From Algibacillus agarilyticus (lineage in GTDB: Bacteria; Pseudomonadota; Gammaproteobacteria; Enterobacterales; Alteromonadaceae): 60,356 bases of DNA. Each line of letters begins with the position of its first letter. Positions within the stretch are counted from its first letter, which is position 1. Both the position numbers and the translations under genes were made by a program. Below the pieces are notes generated by a model that saw only the letters and a list, made by a program, of their open reading frames with translations, was not told where the DNA came from and did not search any database. The stretch covers positions 1-60,356 of the forward strand of contig NZ_QMED01000029.1 in assembly GCF_003286125.1 (NCBI RefSeq). Direction: 5' to 3'. Shown piece after piece: positions 1 to 10,700 of this stretch.

Positions 1-6
1 TCGAGC

Positions 7-1299
7 TTAAACAATACCCGAACCGTTGCCGCCACTGTTAGGACGCTCAACGCCCGCTTGCGCTCGGTAACCTGATTTACGGTAAACCGCGATTGGGTCT
101 ATCGCTCCACCTTTGCGTAAACGCGCCATCGCTAAAATAGGCGATACATCTGTCGTAAACGCATGCTTCAATGTATTGCTACACATCAAGGCATCGTTTT
201 CAGTTTGGTAACCTGTTAATTTCTCACGGTCTACTATCAAAGCCGATACGTATGAACGTTGTACGCTCGCCGCTGAATTAACTAAACTTTCTATTGGGTC
301 TGTCACATTGTGTGATTGGTCCAACATGTAGTTCGGGCCAAAACCTTCTTGGTTACGGTATTCTGCATCCACTAATTCATTAAAAATTAAGAACTGTTGA
401 TACGGGTGTAAACTACCGCTGTCTAAATCATCATCGCCATATTTAGAGTCATTGAAGTGGAAACCACCTAATTTCTTAAATTGTATTAAACGCGACACTA
501 TCATTTCAATGTTCACGTTTGGCGCGTGATGGCCTAAATCAACTAATGATTTAGCTTGTGGACCTAATTCCATCGCCGCTAAGATGTTGCTGCCCCAATC
601 TTGAATAATCGTTGAGTAGAACGCCGGCTCAAACATTTTATGTTCGATATGCAGTTCCCAATCACTCGGTAAACCCGCATAGATTTTTTTCATGCTTTCT
701 AAGTAACGCTCAAACGCGCCTTGGAAATGCTGTTGTCCCGGATGATTTGAACCATCGCCAACCCAAACCGTTAACGTTTTTGAATCCAATGCTTTACCGT
801 ATTCAATACAATCTAAGTTGTGTTGTATCGCTAAATCACGTGAAGCTTGGCTGGTGTTACTTAAACTACCGTATTTAAAGCTATGCTCTTGACCCGGTTG
901 GTCTTGGAATGTATTCGAGTTAATCGAATCCCATTTTAGGTTTAAGTTATCTGACGTTTGCTTAAGTTCGCTAAAGTCATCCACTTTATCCCACGGAAAA
1001 TGCGGTGATACGCGCTCGGTACATTGCGATAAATCATTAATAACCGCGCTGTCTTCTAGTTTTTCCCAAATATTGCGTGGCTCGCCTTCACCTGGAAAAC
1101 GGGCAAAACGTGTGCCGCCGGTGCCAGTGCCCCATGACGGTACCGCAATTTGAAACGTTTCCGCTTTGGCCGTGATGTCGTCAATATTGATGTTTTCACG
1201 CGCTAATTTTGCACCTAAAGCCGCGTAATCTTCTTTTAAGAAGCCTTCTAATTTTGCATTTTCTTCTGCAATTAGGCCTTTATCTATACGTTGAGTCAT
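7..1299 (-). CDS. rhaI: L-rhamnose isomerase (RhaI type)
   Basis: Converts L-rhamnose to L-rhamnulose in the cytoplasm, the first step of rhamnose use. The 430-residue protein matches the RhaI-type isomerases found beside the bifunctional aldolase/dehydrogenase rather than E. coli RhaA. It has a xylose-isomerase-like TIM barrel with the metal-site segments LVDLGHHAPNVNIE (middle) and GGFHFNDSKYGDDDL. The ATG is preceded by a GGAAAC-type ribosome site. It lies 93 bp downstream of the aldolase gene on the same strand, so the two are probably co-transcribed. It would consume the rhamnose released by the GH78 and GH106 enzymes encoded nearby. The gene is complete, ending a few bases inside the window edge. 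Confidence 0.93.
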   Translation of the reverse strand: MTQRIDKGLIAEENAKLEGFLKEDYAALGAKLARENINIDDITAKAETFQIAVPSWGTGTGGTRFARFPGEGEPRNIWEKLEDSAVINDLSQCTERVSPHFPWDKVDDFSELKQTSDNLNLKWDSINSNTFQDQPGQEHSFKYGSLSNTSQASRDLAIQHNLDCIEYGKALDSKTLTVWVGDGSNHPGQQHFQGAFERYLESMKKIYAGLPSDWELHIEHKMFEPAFYSTIIQDWGSNILAAMELGPQAKSLVDLGHHAPNVNIEMIVSRLIQFKKLGGFHFNDSKYGDDDLDSGSLHPYQQFLIFNELVDAEYRNQEGFGPNYMLDQSHNVTDPIESLVNSAASVQRSYVSALIVDREKLTGYQTENDALMCSNTLKHAFTTDVSPILAMARLRKGGAIDPIAVYRKSGYRAQAGVERPNSGGNGSGIV

Positions 1300-1392
1300 T
1301 TTTATGTTTCCTAATATCGGTTGTCTTGTTTACCCAAGTCAGGCTCTGCTCGCTTTTTAGCGTGCCGTGAACATCACTCGGGTAAAAACGGC

Positions 1393-3585
1393 TTAGCGTA
1401 AAAACGCTTCGTGTAAACCACCGTCTACACTAATGATTTGGCCTGTCGTTTTGCTTAACTGACCTGAAACCATTAAGTAAGCCGCTTCCGCTTGGTCGGC
1501 CGGGGTTATCGGTTGTTTGGTTAATGTACGTTGAGCATAGAACATCGCTAACTTATCGCGTAATTCATCATCTGAATCATCCGCAGTAAATTCAACGTTG
1601 TACTTAGTTAATGACGCTATCACACGGTCACGTGGGAACATGGTGCTGCCTTTAACAACGGTCGCGGGTGCTAAACCATTCACGTTCACTAACGGTGACA
1701 ATTCAACCGCTAATTCACGCACTAAGTGGTTAGCGGCCGCTTTACTGGTGTCATAAGCCAATGAACCTTTCTTAGAAACCGCCGCATTAACACTCGTTGT
1801 TAACACTAACGCACCCGGTAAGTTTTGCGCTTGCCATATCTTGTTAGCTTCGGTGCCAACGATATAACCGCCTTTAACATTAACCGCAAAGCTCACATCA
1901 AATTGCTGGTCGTCACTCATACCCGATTGACCCGGCGCAAGGAAAACACCCGCCGTGACAATCACTTTATCAATACCACCATAAGCTAAGGTCACTTGCT
2001 CAAACATTTTTTGCACGCTATCACGCTCGGTAATATTTACCGCTTGCGCAATCGCTGGACCACAACCCGAAATACCCGTACCGGCAACACCGATACCTTG
2101 ACCATAAATGGCCGTTAATTCATCTGCCGTTGCTTGTGCCGCTTCAAAACGTAAATCAGCACAAACCACATGTGCGCCTTCTTTGGCAACACGGAATGCG
2201 GTTTCTTTACCGATACCATCACCTGCACCGACAACCACAACCACGTCACGCGCTAATGGCGCTTCTTTTGGCATACGCTGTAATTTAGCTTCTTCAAGCG
2301 CCCAATATTCAATATCAAACGCTTCTTGCTGTGGTAACGCCGTGTATTCGCTAATCGCTTCTGCACCACGCATCACTTCTATCGCACAGTTATAAAATTC
2401 AGTGGTTACACGTGATTCTGATTTGTTTTTACCCCAACCAATAATACCCACACCTGGGATTAAGATAACCGTTGGGCTTGGGTCACGCATAGCCGGTGAA
2501 TCATCACGCTTACAGTTGTTGTAATATTCAGCATATTCAACACGATATTGCTCGATACCCGCATTAAGCTTTTCAACTAAGGTGTCAAAGCTGTCGTTTT
2601 TCGGGTCGAAATCAATGTAAAGCGGTTGGATTTTAGTGCGTAAGAAATGGTCAGGACATGACGTGCCTAACTTCGCTAAACGCGGTGCATCAACGCTGTT
2701 AACAAAACGTAATGCATTTTCATCTGATTGCACCGTACCAATAAATTTAACTTTATTTGATAAAATACCACGGGCTACCGGTAAAAATTTAGCTAATAAT
2801 TCAGTACGCGCGTCTTCTGGTAAACTTTCAACTTTTGCACCACCAAAGGTCATATCGCCTTTGTCGTGCTCTTCAATATAGCGAGCTGCCGTTTCAATCA
2901 CCCATAACGAGGTTTCGTAACAACTTTTACTTTCTGATTCCCAGTTGGTATGGCCGTGCTGACCTAATAAAATACCAATACTGTCTGGCTTCGCTGCATA
3001 GGCGTCTTCACACACCTTAGCCGCTTCCCAACCCGGACGCATCCACGGTACGTAAGCCATCTTGCCGCCCCAAACCACTTCGGTTAAGGCTTCTTGGTCT
3101 TTACATGACGCGATTGCAATAACCGCATTAGGGTGTAAATGGTCAACGTGCTTTTCAGCAATCATTGAATGTAATGGGGTATCAATTGACGAAGCACGTG
3201 GGTTTAAGCAAAAGTTACAGTGCTTATACATGCCAATCATCGCATCTTCGCCTGCTTGCTTATAACCTTTGTCATCACGCGCTTGGTAAGTCGCATCTAA
3301 GGCGTTTAATTTACCTTGATATAATGATGAGAAATTCTCGACTTTTGATGTGCGTAAATCACCGCCAGAGCCTTTTACCCATAATACTTCAACGTCTTCA
3401 CCCGTTAATGGGTCCTTCTCGATAAGCTTGGCTGACGTGTTACCGCCGCCCGTATTCGTAATGCGTTGGTCTGCACCTAAAACATTAGAACGATAAACTA
3501 AACTTTCGATTGGCGATAACGTATCCGCAACAGCATCATCCCAGTTGTAATCAACATGGCGAAATTCATTTTTTTTGATCGGCAT
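1393..3585 (-). CDS. rhaD: Bifunctional rhamnulose-1-phosphate aldolase / lactaldehyde dehydrogenase
   Basis: A fusion enzyme (about 730 residues) that splits L-rhamnulose-1-phosphate and oxidises the lactaldehyde formed. The N-terminal half (to about residue 400) is a class II aldolase/adducin domain with the zinc-type HLHP motif; the C-terminal part is a short-chain dehydrogenase with a Rossmann glycine motif (VVVGAGDGIGKE) and the catalytic pair in YDTSK. An upstream in-frame GTG at 3600 exists, but GGAGA sits just before the ATG at 3585, so the shorter start is chosen. First gene of the pair with rhaI. No kinase for rhamnulose is visible here; it may lie left of the window. Confidence 0.92.
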   Translation of the reverse strand: MPIKKNEFRHVDYNWDDAVADTLSPIESLVYRSNVLGADQRITNTGGGNTSAKLIEKDPLTGEDVEVLWVKGSGGDLRTSKVENFSSLYQGKLNALDATYQARDDKGYKQAGEDAMIGMYKHCNFCLNPRASSIDTPLHSMIAEKHVDHLHPNAVIAIASCKDQEALTEVVWGGKMAYVPWMRPGWEAAKVCEDAYAAKPDSIGILLGQHGHTNWESESKSCYETSLWVIETAARYIEEHDKGDMTFGGAKVESLPEDARTELLAKFLPVARGILSNKVKFIGTVQSDENALRFVNSVDAPRLAKLGTSCPDHFLRTKIQPLYIDFDPKNDSFDTLVEKLNAGIEQYRVEYAEYYNNCKRDDSPAMRDPSPTVILIPGVGIIGWGKNKSESRVTTEFYNCAIEVMRGAEAISEYTALPQQEAFDIEYWALEEAKLQRMPKEAPLARDVVVVVGAGDGIGKETAFRVAKEGAHVVCADLRFEAAQATADELTAIYGQGIGVAGTGISGCGPAIAQAVNITERDSVQKMFEQVTLAYGGIDKVIVTAGVFLAPGQSGMSDDQQFDVSFAVNVKGGYIVGTEANKIWQAQNLPGALVLTTSVNAAVSKKGSLAYDTSKAAANHLVRELAVELSPLVNVNGLAPATVVKGSTMFPRDRVIASLTKYNVEFTADDSDDELRDKLAMFYAQRTLTKQPITPADQAEAAYLMVSGQLSKTTGQIISVDGGLHEAFLR

Positions 3586-3827
3586 TAGTCCGGTCTCCAC
3601 TTTGAAAAAATATGATTTACGATTCGTGTGTTATTAACCAATAATACCCACAAACAACACACAGTCAAGCTATTGCAATCATTTTCAATCAATTATTTAA
3701 CAAAAGTACATTTAAGGAATAACATTATTAAAAAACGTAAAAACCAGTTATAACGGGGCTTGCAGTCTAATTGAACAACAGACAGCTAAAAAGAAATAAA
3801 AATGATGTTAACAAGAGGTTTAAAACA

Positions 3828-3872
3828 TTCATGCTCATTAATATTGACTTAGCAGTCATTAATGAGCATGAA
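3828..3872 (-). terminator. 15-bp perfect inverted repeat downstream of pntB
   Basis: TTCATGCTCATTAAT and its exact complement are separated by 15 bases, about 30 bp past the pntB stop. On the minus strand the stem is followed by a short TTTT. This fits a rho-independent terminator for the pnt operon, though the loop is long and the U tract weak. Nothing else was recognised in the 3586-3903 gap, which must also hold the rha promoter. Confidence 0.5.
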
Positions 3873-3903
3873 CAGGGAGTTCACAATTAAGTGATAATTA
3901 AAT

Positions 3904-5274
3904 TTAGTCAGCAAATTGTCTAACTAAATTGCTTAATGTTTCTTTAGCATCACCAAAAATCATGCGGCAATTTTGTTTAAAGAACAACGGATTATCAACC
4001 CCAGCAAAACCTGAAGACATACCCCGTTTTAAAACAAATACATTTTTGGCTAAATCAGCATTAATGACAGGCATACCGTAAATAGGGCTACCTTTTAATT
4101 CACGTGCAGCGGGGTTAACAACATCATTTGCACCAATAACAATCGCGACATCATAAGCTTCTATTCGAGGATTAACTTCATCCATCTCAAATAACTGCTC
4201 ATACGACACATCGGCTTCGGCCAATAATACATTCATGTGACCCGGCATACGACCGGCGACAGGATGAATAGCATAACCGACTTCAGCGCCATTATTTTCT
4301 AATAACTCTTGTAGCTCTTTCATCACGTGTTGCGCTTGTGCAACCGCCATACCGTAACCTGGTATTACTAATACATTTTGTGCCGCTTCTAATACATAGT
4401 ATGCATCTTCAGCTGATAACGGTTTGATCTCGCCTTCAATTTTAATGTCGTTTGTGACAACAGGCTGAAAACCTGATGTTAAAACATTAACTAATGAACG
4501 ATTCATCGCTTTACACATAATGTTAGTTAAAATGATACCGCTCGCCCCGACTAAAGCACCAGCCACGATTAGTAGGTTGTTGCTTAATGCAAAACCCGCA
4601 GCACAAGCCGCTAAACCTGAATAACTGTTTAGCAACGAGATCACCACTGGCATATCAGCACCGCCAATTGGAAGTACAATTAATACCCCCATCACGATAG
4701 CTAAACCCAGTGCAATATAAGGAATGGTACTGTCGGTCGGGTTATTAACTAACGAAACACCACATAATACAATCGCGATCACCACGGCAATATTAGTAAC
4801 AACCTGCCCTTTAAATACGATGGGACGCCCAATGATACGTTCACTTAATTTTGCCCAAGCAATAACACTACCCGAGAACGTGATTGCACCAATTAATAAA
4901 GCGATAAAGCTAACAATAATAACGAAAGTCGATAACGTTTGATCACTTGCGATCGTTGCATAAGCAACCGCTAAGCTAGCTAAACCCCCGATACCATTAA
5001 ACAAAGAAACTAATTCTGGCATCGATGTCATTTCAACTTTTTTCGCGGCATAAAGCCCAATGAGTGAACCAACAACAATACTGGCAATGATGAGTTCAAA
5101 CGAAATAATCTCTTTGCTGAACAGTGTAATAACCACAGCAATTAACATCGCGACTGACGATAACAGGTTACCTTTACGCGCGGTTGCAGGATGACCTAAT
5201 AATTTCAAACCAAATATAAATAAGGTGGCAGCCAGCACATAAACAAAATTTATCAAAACTGAATAATCAAACAT
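3904..5274 (-). CDS. pntB: NAD(P) transhydrogenase subunit beta
   Basis: Beta subunit of the inner-membrane proton-translocating transhydrogenase, which uses the proton gradient to drive hydride transfer from NADH to NADP+. The 456-residue protein has about nine N-terminal membrane helices (rich in VVGSLIGLYAAKK and LFNGIGGLASLAVA segments) followed by a C-terminal NADP-binding domain III with GYGMAVAQAQ, HPVAGRMPGHMNVLLAEA and IGANDVVNPAAR, all typical of the family. It lies eight bases after the pntAB gene on the same strand. Full length. It is housekeeping rather than part of the polysaccharide locus, though NADPH supply may matter during sugar catabolism (inference). Confidence 0.95.
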   Translation of the reverse strand: MFDYSVLINFVYVLAATLFIFGLKLLGHPATARKGNLLSSVAMLIAVVITLFSKEIISFELIIASIVVGSLIGLYAAKKVEMTSMPELVSLFNGIGGLASLAVAYATIASDQTLSTFVIIVSFIALLIGAITFSGSVIAWAKLSERIIGRPIVFKGQVVTNIAVVIAIVLCGVSLVNNPTDSTIPYIALGLAIVMGVLIVLPIGGADMPVVISLLNSYSGLAACAAGFALSNNLLIVAGALVGASGIILTNIMCKAMNRSLVNVLTSGFQPVVTNDIKIEGEIKPLSAEDAYYVLEAAQNVLVIPGYGMAVAQAQHVMKELQELLENNGAEVGYAIHPVAGRMPGHMNVLLAEADVSYEQLFEMDEVNPRIEAYDVAIVIGANDVVNPAARELKGSPIYGMPVINADLAKNVFVLKRGMSSGFAGVDNPLFFKQNCRMIFGDAKETLSNLVRQFAD

Positions 5275-5282
5275 ATTAACCC

Positions 5283-5558
5283 CTAGCGACTTTTAAACAT
5301 GGCTAACATACGGTCGGTCACCATATATCCACCTACAACGTTGATTGTTGCTAATAAAACAGAAGCAGCGCCTAACCAAGTCGCTAATTCAGTTTGTTCA
5401 CCACCGGCTAACGCTAAAGCACCAATCACCGTAATACCTGAGATAGCATTAGCACCTGACATTAATGGGGTATGAAGCGTTGCGGGTACTTTTCGAATTA
5501 ATTCAAAACCAACAAATACAGAAAGAACAAGAATAAATAAAAGGTAACTCGCTATCAT
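5283..5558 (-). CDS. pntAB: NAD(P) transhydrogenase subunit alpha, membrane part
   Basis: A 91-residue membrane protein matching the C-terminal transmembrane segment of the alpha subunit (three helices; PLMSGANAISGITVIGALAL is the family signature). Here it is a separate gene, unlike the single fused PntA of E. coli. Its start overlaps the stop of the upstream gene by four bases (ATGA), which suggests translational coupling. It forms domain II with PntB. Confidence 0.92.
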   Translation of the reverse strand: MIASYLLFILVLSVFVGFELIRKVPATLHTPLMSGANAISGITVIGALALAGGEQTELATWLGAASVLLATINVVGGYMVTDRMLAMFKSR

Positions 5559-6760
5559 GATACAGCTTCCAATTCAGTTTCGGCTTCGGCTTGTTTATGA
5601 GCCGCTTTAGTATGGCTTGTTGCGCCTACATTTGGATAAAGTGCACGGATCGTTTCATTTGATATAACGCCCGCATGCGTAATAACCGCTCGTTCTTGAA
5701 TATCATCTTCAAGATTAATCTCAAAGTGTTTGGCTTCTTTTTGCCAAAACTCACTAATTAAATTAAACACATTGTTGGCATACATTTGTGATGCATTTAA
5801 AGCGACTTCGCCAGCCCAATTACCGGTACCAATTAGTTTGACACCATTAAACTGTGTTATTTCACCTGCAATTGTACCTTCAACATTGCCACCACTTTCG
5901 GCAGCCATATCAACAATCACCGAGCCAGGTTTCATTAATTCAACGGTTTCACGATTAATTAAACGGGGTGGTTTACGACCAAATAATTGCGCCGTTGTGA
6001 TCACAATATCCGATTCAGTAATGCATTTTGCTTGCGCATCTTGTTGAATTTTAACTTGCTCAGGTGTCAAAGCTTGTGCATAACCCTGCTCAGTTTGTCC
6101 TGTATTACCTAAATCAATTTCTAAAAATTTTGCGCCTAACGACTTAACTTGATCAGCAACTTCAGTTCGGGTATCAAACGCAGTAACAGCCGCACCTAAA
6201 CGTTTAGCCGTTGCGATGGCTTGTAAACCAGCGACACCCGCACCAATAACAAATACTTTAGCCGGTTTGATCGTACCAGCGGCAGTCATCATCATCGGAA
6301 AAATAGTCGGCAATTCATTCATCGCTTTAGCAACCATAACGTAACCAGCCAAACTCGCTTGTGAACTCAACGCATCCATTTTTTGACAACGCGTTGACCT
6401 TGGGATCATCTCCATGCTGAAAGCCGTCACTTCGTTTTCACACAAGGCGGTAACATAAGGTTGATCGTTAAAGGGGTCTAAAAAGCTAATGACGCTTTTA
6501 CCTTTAACAAGCGACAAATCCGACTGAGGTAACTTACCAATAGTGACAACGATATTGGCTGATTGAAGTAATTCTTTTCGATCAGAAATAACTTTTGCAC
6601 CGGCTTCGATATATGCAGCATCACTGGTATTAATAAAAGCACCAAGTCCAGCTTCGACGCAAACTTCGACACCCATCAAGCGATATGCCTTCACATTACT
6701 AGGCAAAAGCGCACAACGCTTTTCACCCACAATCCCTTCTTTGGGAAACGCTATAAACAT
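5555..6760 (-). CDS. pntAA: NAD(P) transhydrogenase subunit alpha, NAD-binding part
   Basis: Soluble domain I of the transhydrogenase, about 401 residues, binding NADH on the cytoplasmic face. It begins with FIAFPKEGIVGEKRCAL, contains the hydride-transfer loop with Arg, Gln and Asp in STRCQKMDALSSQ, and the dinucleotide motif VIGAGVAGLQAIATAKRLGA. An ATG at 6793 would add 11 residues, but AGGAA precedes the ATG at 6760 and conserved family sequence begins there. First gene of the three-gene pnt operon. Confidence 0.93.
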   Translation of the reverse strand: MFIAFPKEGIVGEKRCALLPSNVKAYRLMGVEVCVEAGLGAFINTSDAAYIEAGAKVISDRKELLQSANIVVTIGKLPQSDLSLVKGKSVISFLDPFNDQPYVTALCENEVTAFSMEMIPRSTRCQKMDALSSQASLAGYVMVAKAMNELPTIFPMMMTAAGTIKPAKVFVIGAGVAGLQAIATAKRLGAAVTAFDTRTEVADQVKSLGAKFLEIDLGNTGQTEQGYAQALTPEQVKIQQDAQAKCITESDIVITTAQLFGRKPPRLINRETVELMKPGSVIVDMAAESGGNVEGTIAGEITQFNGVKLIGTGNWAGEVALNASQMYANNVFNLISEFWQKEAKHFEINLEDDIQERAVITHAGVISNETIRALYPNVGATSHTKAAHKQAEAETELEAVS

Positions 6761-7017
6761 AATGATTCCTATACGGTTGGTTGATAAAAACAAGGCAACC
6801 TGGGTGCCTCATTGTCAATTTACATTTACAAAAATGAATACTTTGTAAATGCCACTAAACGGTTAGCACCTCATCGTGCAACCCTTTGTCATAAATAATT
6901 AGGTGCGTCTAAACAACTTGATTTATAAATTGCTAATTCGTATTAAAAACAAGCAAGTTATTTGAGCAGCGCGCAATCATACATACAAAGACTACAAATG
7001 ACAACATAAGACTTATT

Positions 7018-7110
7018 ATGACCATTAAAGATTACGAAATAATGATATTAGAGAAAGGCGATTATTTATTAACCATAAAAAGGAGCGAATCTTGTCGGTT
7101 GAATTGTTAA
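7018..7110 (+). pseudogene. Possible ISAs1-type transposase remnant
   Basis: A 30-codon reading frame contains ILEKGDYLLTIKRS, which resembles the segment GGDYLL-x-x-K-x-NQ common in DDE transposases of the ISAs1/IS4 superfamily. It is far too short to function and runs into a stop. The match is brief, so this is a tentative call that rests on motif memory only. Confidence 0.3.
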
Positions 7111-7187
7111 ATGGTTGAAAGTTAGATCGAACCGACATTCCGCAGCATTTTTAGGAATAAATTTTTTGATAGATGCTGCCCATGCAA

Positions 7188-7394
7188 TTAATGATAATAC
7201 GGTTCCTCTCTTCGATCTTGACGACTGAGGTTTTTAAATGGCTTCATCGCGGTAGTTGACTCTGTGAGCATGCGCTTGTCTAGCGTATGTTGCTCTCGCA
7301 TTTTCGCTTGTTCACTACCGATGAGTAACCAACGTTGCTTCACTTGACCATAATTAGATTCAAGCCAAGCGCCACTATCACCATTCTCAAACAC
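7188..7394 (-). pseudogene. IS1634-like transposase fragment
   Basis: The 68-codon frame reads SNYGQVKQRWLLIGSEQA followed by MREQHTLDKR, which is the conserved internal region of IS1634-family transposases (tyrosine-Gly, QRWL, SEQA, then a charged helix). The full enzyme is about 500 residues, so only a slice survives and both ends are lost. It is a sign of past transposition at the edge of the GH106 operon. Confidence 0.55.
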
Positions 7395-7761
7395 GTTAAA
7401 ATCGAGGGGGGATTACATACATCAAGTTAACGTAAATACACTCTTAGTCTTTTGTGAGCAAAATTCAGTGCCCGTCCGGTAAACCACACCTATGACAAAT
7501 AATCACCTTTTTTGAGGTGACTGCTTATTGGTCAGCGGGAGACGTACAGCTGACACACCGCACCATTTTTCACATCTAAGTGCACGACAACAATCCAAAT
7601 CATCGGTGTATTTATATCAGAATATTATTTTTATTCGTTGTTAAATCAATGCATTAACTCTTTTGTCATGGGTGGGGGTATCAATAATCGTGATTTCGGC
7701 CTCTTCTTACTAATATTAATTTTTTTGAAAAATGCAAACCATTTTAGGAGTAGAGCAATCC

Positions 7762-10700
7762 ATGCGATGTTTGTTAACACGCCCCATAACTCTGAGGCAA
7801 TGCTTTTCTATACAGGGCTTAAATAAGTTCAATAGATACATCAATAGAATATGTGCGCAGGCTATTTTATGGACTAGCCTTTCGGTATTAACACTTACCA
7901 GTTGTGATAACAGTCATGAGCAAAATTCAGCTAGTGCGGCAACGGAACACAATAACATAACGGCTACACTACACACACCTAAAAGCCCTATGCCAGAATC
8001 GTTCTACCACGCGCCTTCATCAGCGCTAAAAGCGAACTTTAAAACCCCACCTGAAGCGGTAAAACCTTGGGTCTATTGGTATTGGGTTAGTGACAATATT
8101 TCTAAAGTTGGCATTGGAAAAGACTTAGCTGCGATGCAAAAAGCGGGTATTAACACGGCACTTATTGGCATTATTCATCTCAAAGGTAAACAAGGTGATG
8201 TCAAAGCCTTAACCGAACCTTGGTGGGATCATGTACGTTTTGCAATTAATAAAGCTGCAGACTACAACATCGATATCGGTTTATTTAACTCTCCAGGTTG
8301 GAGTCAATCAGGCGGTCCTTGGGTCGACTTAGATAAATCAATGCGTTATTTAGACTCGAACGAACATCAGGTCGCAGGCCCTAAACAACTCAATATGGTA
8401 TTAAATGCACCAGAAGCCAAAGGTCTTAAAAGTTATAGTGCGGATTTTTATCAAGACGTTCGCATTTTGGCTTTTAAAACCCCTGTTTATGAAAAAGACA
8501 AACTGACCCCGGCCAATAGCCAAATAAGCATTACCAACCCGGTCACTAATCTTGTATTAAAAGACCAAGCGGTTAATGCCTTGTTTGATGGCGATCGTAA
8601 TAGCGTTTATACCGTGCCGCAAGAAGTGCTCGAATATCAACGCAGAGGTTCTCGCAGTAAAGGCCAGTTGCAAATAGATCTGGTGCATCCAACGTCATTC
8701 CAAGCCCGTAGTTTAGAAATCTATCCGTATAAAACGTTGCAAACAACCGTGACGTTATCGGCTAAAAATAAAGCCGGTGAATTTGAAGCGATTAAAACCT
8801 TCCAAATGCAACGTCCGCGTAATATGGCGGCGATTGGCCCTGACCATGACGCGCCAATTGTTGTGACTTTTCCTGCGGTTGATGCCAAGCACTTCCGTAT
8901 TACTTTTAATGGTTTTAATCGTTGGCGTAATGACAAACCAACTGATCCGGTTGGATTTAAAGACATCGTATTATCCAAAGCTTATAAGCTTGAACGTTAT
9001 GTAGAGAAAAAATTGGCAAAAGTATTCCCTAATCCCATGCCAAAATTTGACTCGTATCAATGGCCAATGCCAACAACCACTGACGATCCGCAGTTATTAG
9101 TTAATGCTGATGAAGTGATAGACATCACTAAACATGTCAAAAATGGCCAGCTGAATTGGCAAGTTCCAGCGGGCGATTGGACTATTGTCCGTTATTTTAT
9201 GCGTCCAACAGGCACTGAGAATGGCCCTTCAGCTGGCTTGGCTCGCGGACCAGAAATTGATAAACAAAGTAAAAAAATTGCCCAATATCATTTCGATGCA
9301 TACATTGGCAAATTTTTATCCTCAATGCCCGCTGAAGATCGCACCGCATTAAAATATGCCGTCATCGATAGTTATGAAAAAGGCGCGCAAAACTGGACCG
9401 ATGGTTTTGCTGAGAAATTTGAACAACGTTATGGTTACGATCCCATTCCGTACATGCCCGTTTATAGTGGTCGCGTCGTCAACAGTGTAGAAAAAAGCGA
9501 GCGTTTTTTATGGGACGTACGACGTTTAGTCGCCGACAATGTCGCCTACGAATATACCGCTGGTTTACGTGAACGCGCCAATGCTAACGGTTTAAAACTA
9601 TGGTTAGAAAATTATGGCCACTGGGGTTTTCCGGCTGAGTTTCTGCAATATGGTGGTCAAGCCGATATCGTCAGTGGTGAATTCTGGGCAACGGGTAACT
9701 TAGGGGCGATTGAGCTAAAAGCAGCTTCATCAGCTGCGCATATTTATGGCCAAAAAACCGTGATGTCTGAGTCATTCACCTCTGGTCGCAGCAACAGCTT
9801 CCAAAGCCACCCGTGGGACTTTAAAAAGCGCGGTGATTGGTCATTTGTTGAAGGGGTCAATCACACTTTATTACATGTGTACATTCACCAAGCTTACGAT
9901 AACCGTTTCCCGGGCGTTAATGCGTGGTTTGGTTCAGAGTTTAATCGCAACAATACATGGTTCGATTATATGGGTAGTTGGTTAGACTACATCAAACGCG
10001 CCAACTACATGATGCAACAAGGCAAATATGTTGCTGATATCATGTATTTTATTGGTGAAGATGCGCCAAAAATGACGGGTGAAATGAACCCAGCCTTGCC
10101 TGCCGGCTACTCCTATGACTTTATCAATGCTGAAGTCATTTTAGAGCGTTTAAGCTTTAAGGATGGTTATTACCAACTTCCAGATGGCATGCGTTTTAAA
10201 CTATTAGTATTACCAAATTTGGAAACGATGCGTCCTGCGGTATTGGCAAAAATCGCCAAATTGGTTCAACAAGGTGGCACAGTGTATGGTCCTAAACCTT
10301 TGCAGTCACCGAGTTTAGAAAATTTCCCAACAAGCGATCAGCAAGTGCAACAATTGGCACAACAACTATGGCAGAACATAGATGGTAAGCAGGTTACTCA
10401 AGCTCGTTATGGCCAAGGCTCGATGCATTATCAGCACACACCAGAGGGACAAACATTTGATTTAGCCGTGTTATTAAACCAAATAAACACACCTGCAGAT
10501 TTAAGTGGTTTACCGGCTGAAGTGATTTGGGGTCATCGCAGTAGCACGACCCATGATATTTATTTTATCGCCAATCAGTCTGAGCAAAAACTTAATATTA
10601 ATCCAAGCTTCCGCATGACGGCACAGCAAAACCCGCAACCGCAGTATTTTAATGCGGTCACCGGTGAGATTTCTGCCATTGCACAGTTTAAAAACGTCGA

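Larger units (their letters stand above)
6761..7761. other. 1-kb gap between pnt and GH106 with transposase debris
   Basis: Contains the presumed pnt promoter region at its left end and the GH106 promoter at its right. In between are two short coding remnants that resemble transposases of two different families (listed separately), and a small hairpin at 7503-7520 (TCACCT/AGGTGA). No intact gene was found. The mixture of remnants suggests that this is an insertion hot spot marking one edge of the polysaccharide locus. Confidence 0.6.

Noticed and set aside
3585-3600. GTG start for the aldolase/dehydrogenase
   Set aside because: It overlaps the GGAGA ribosome site that serves the ATG at 3585.
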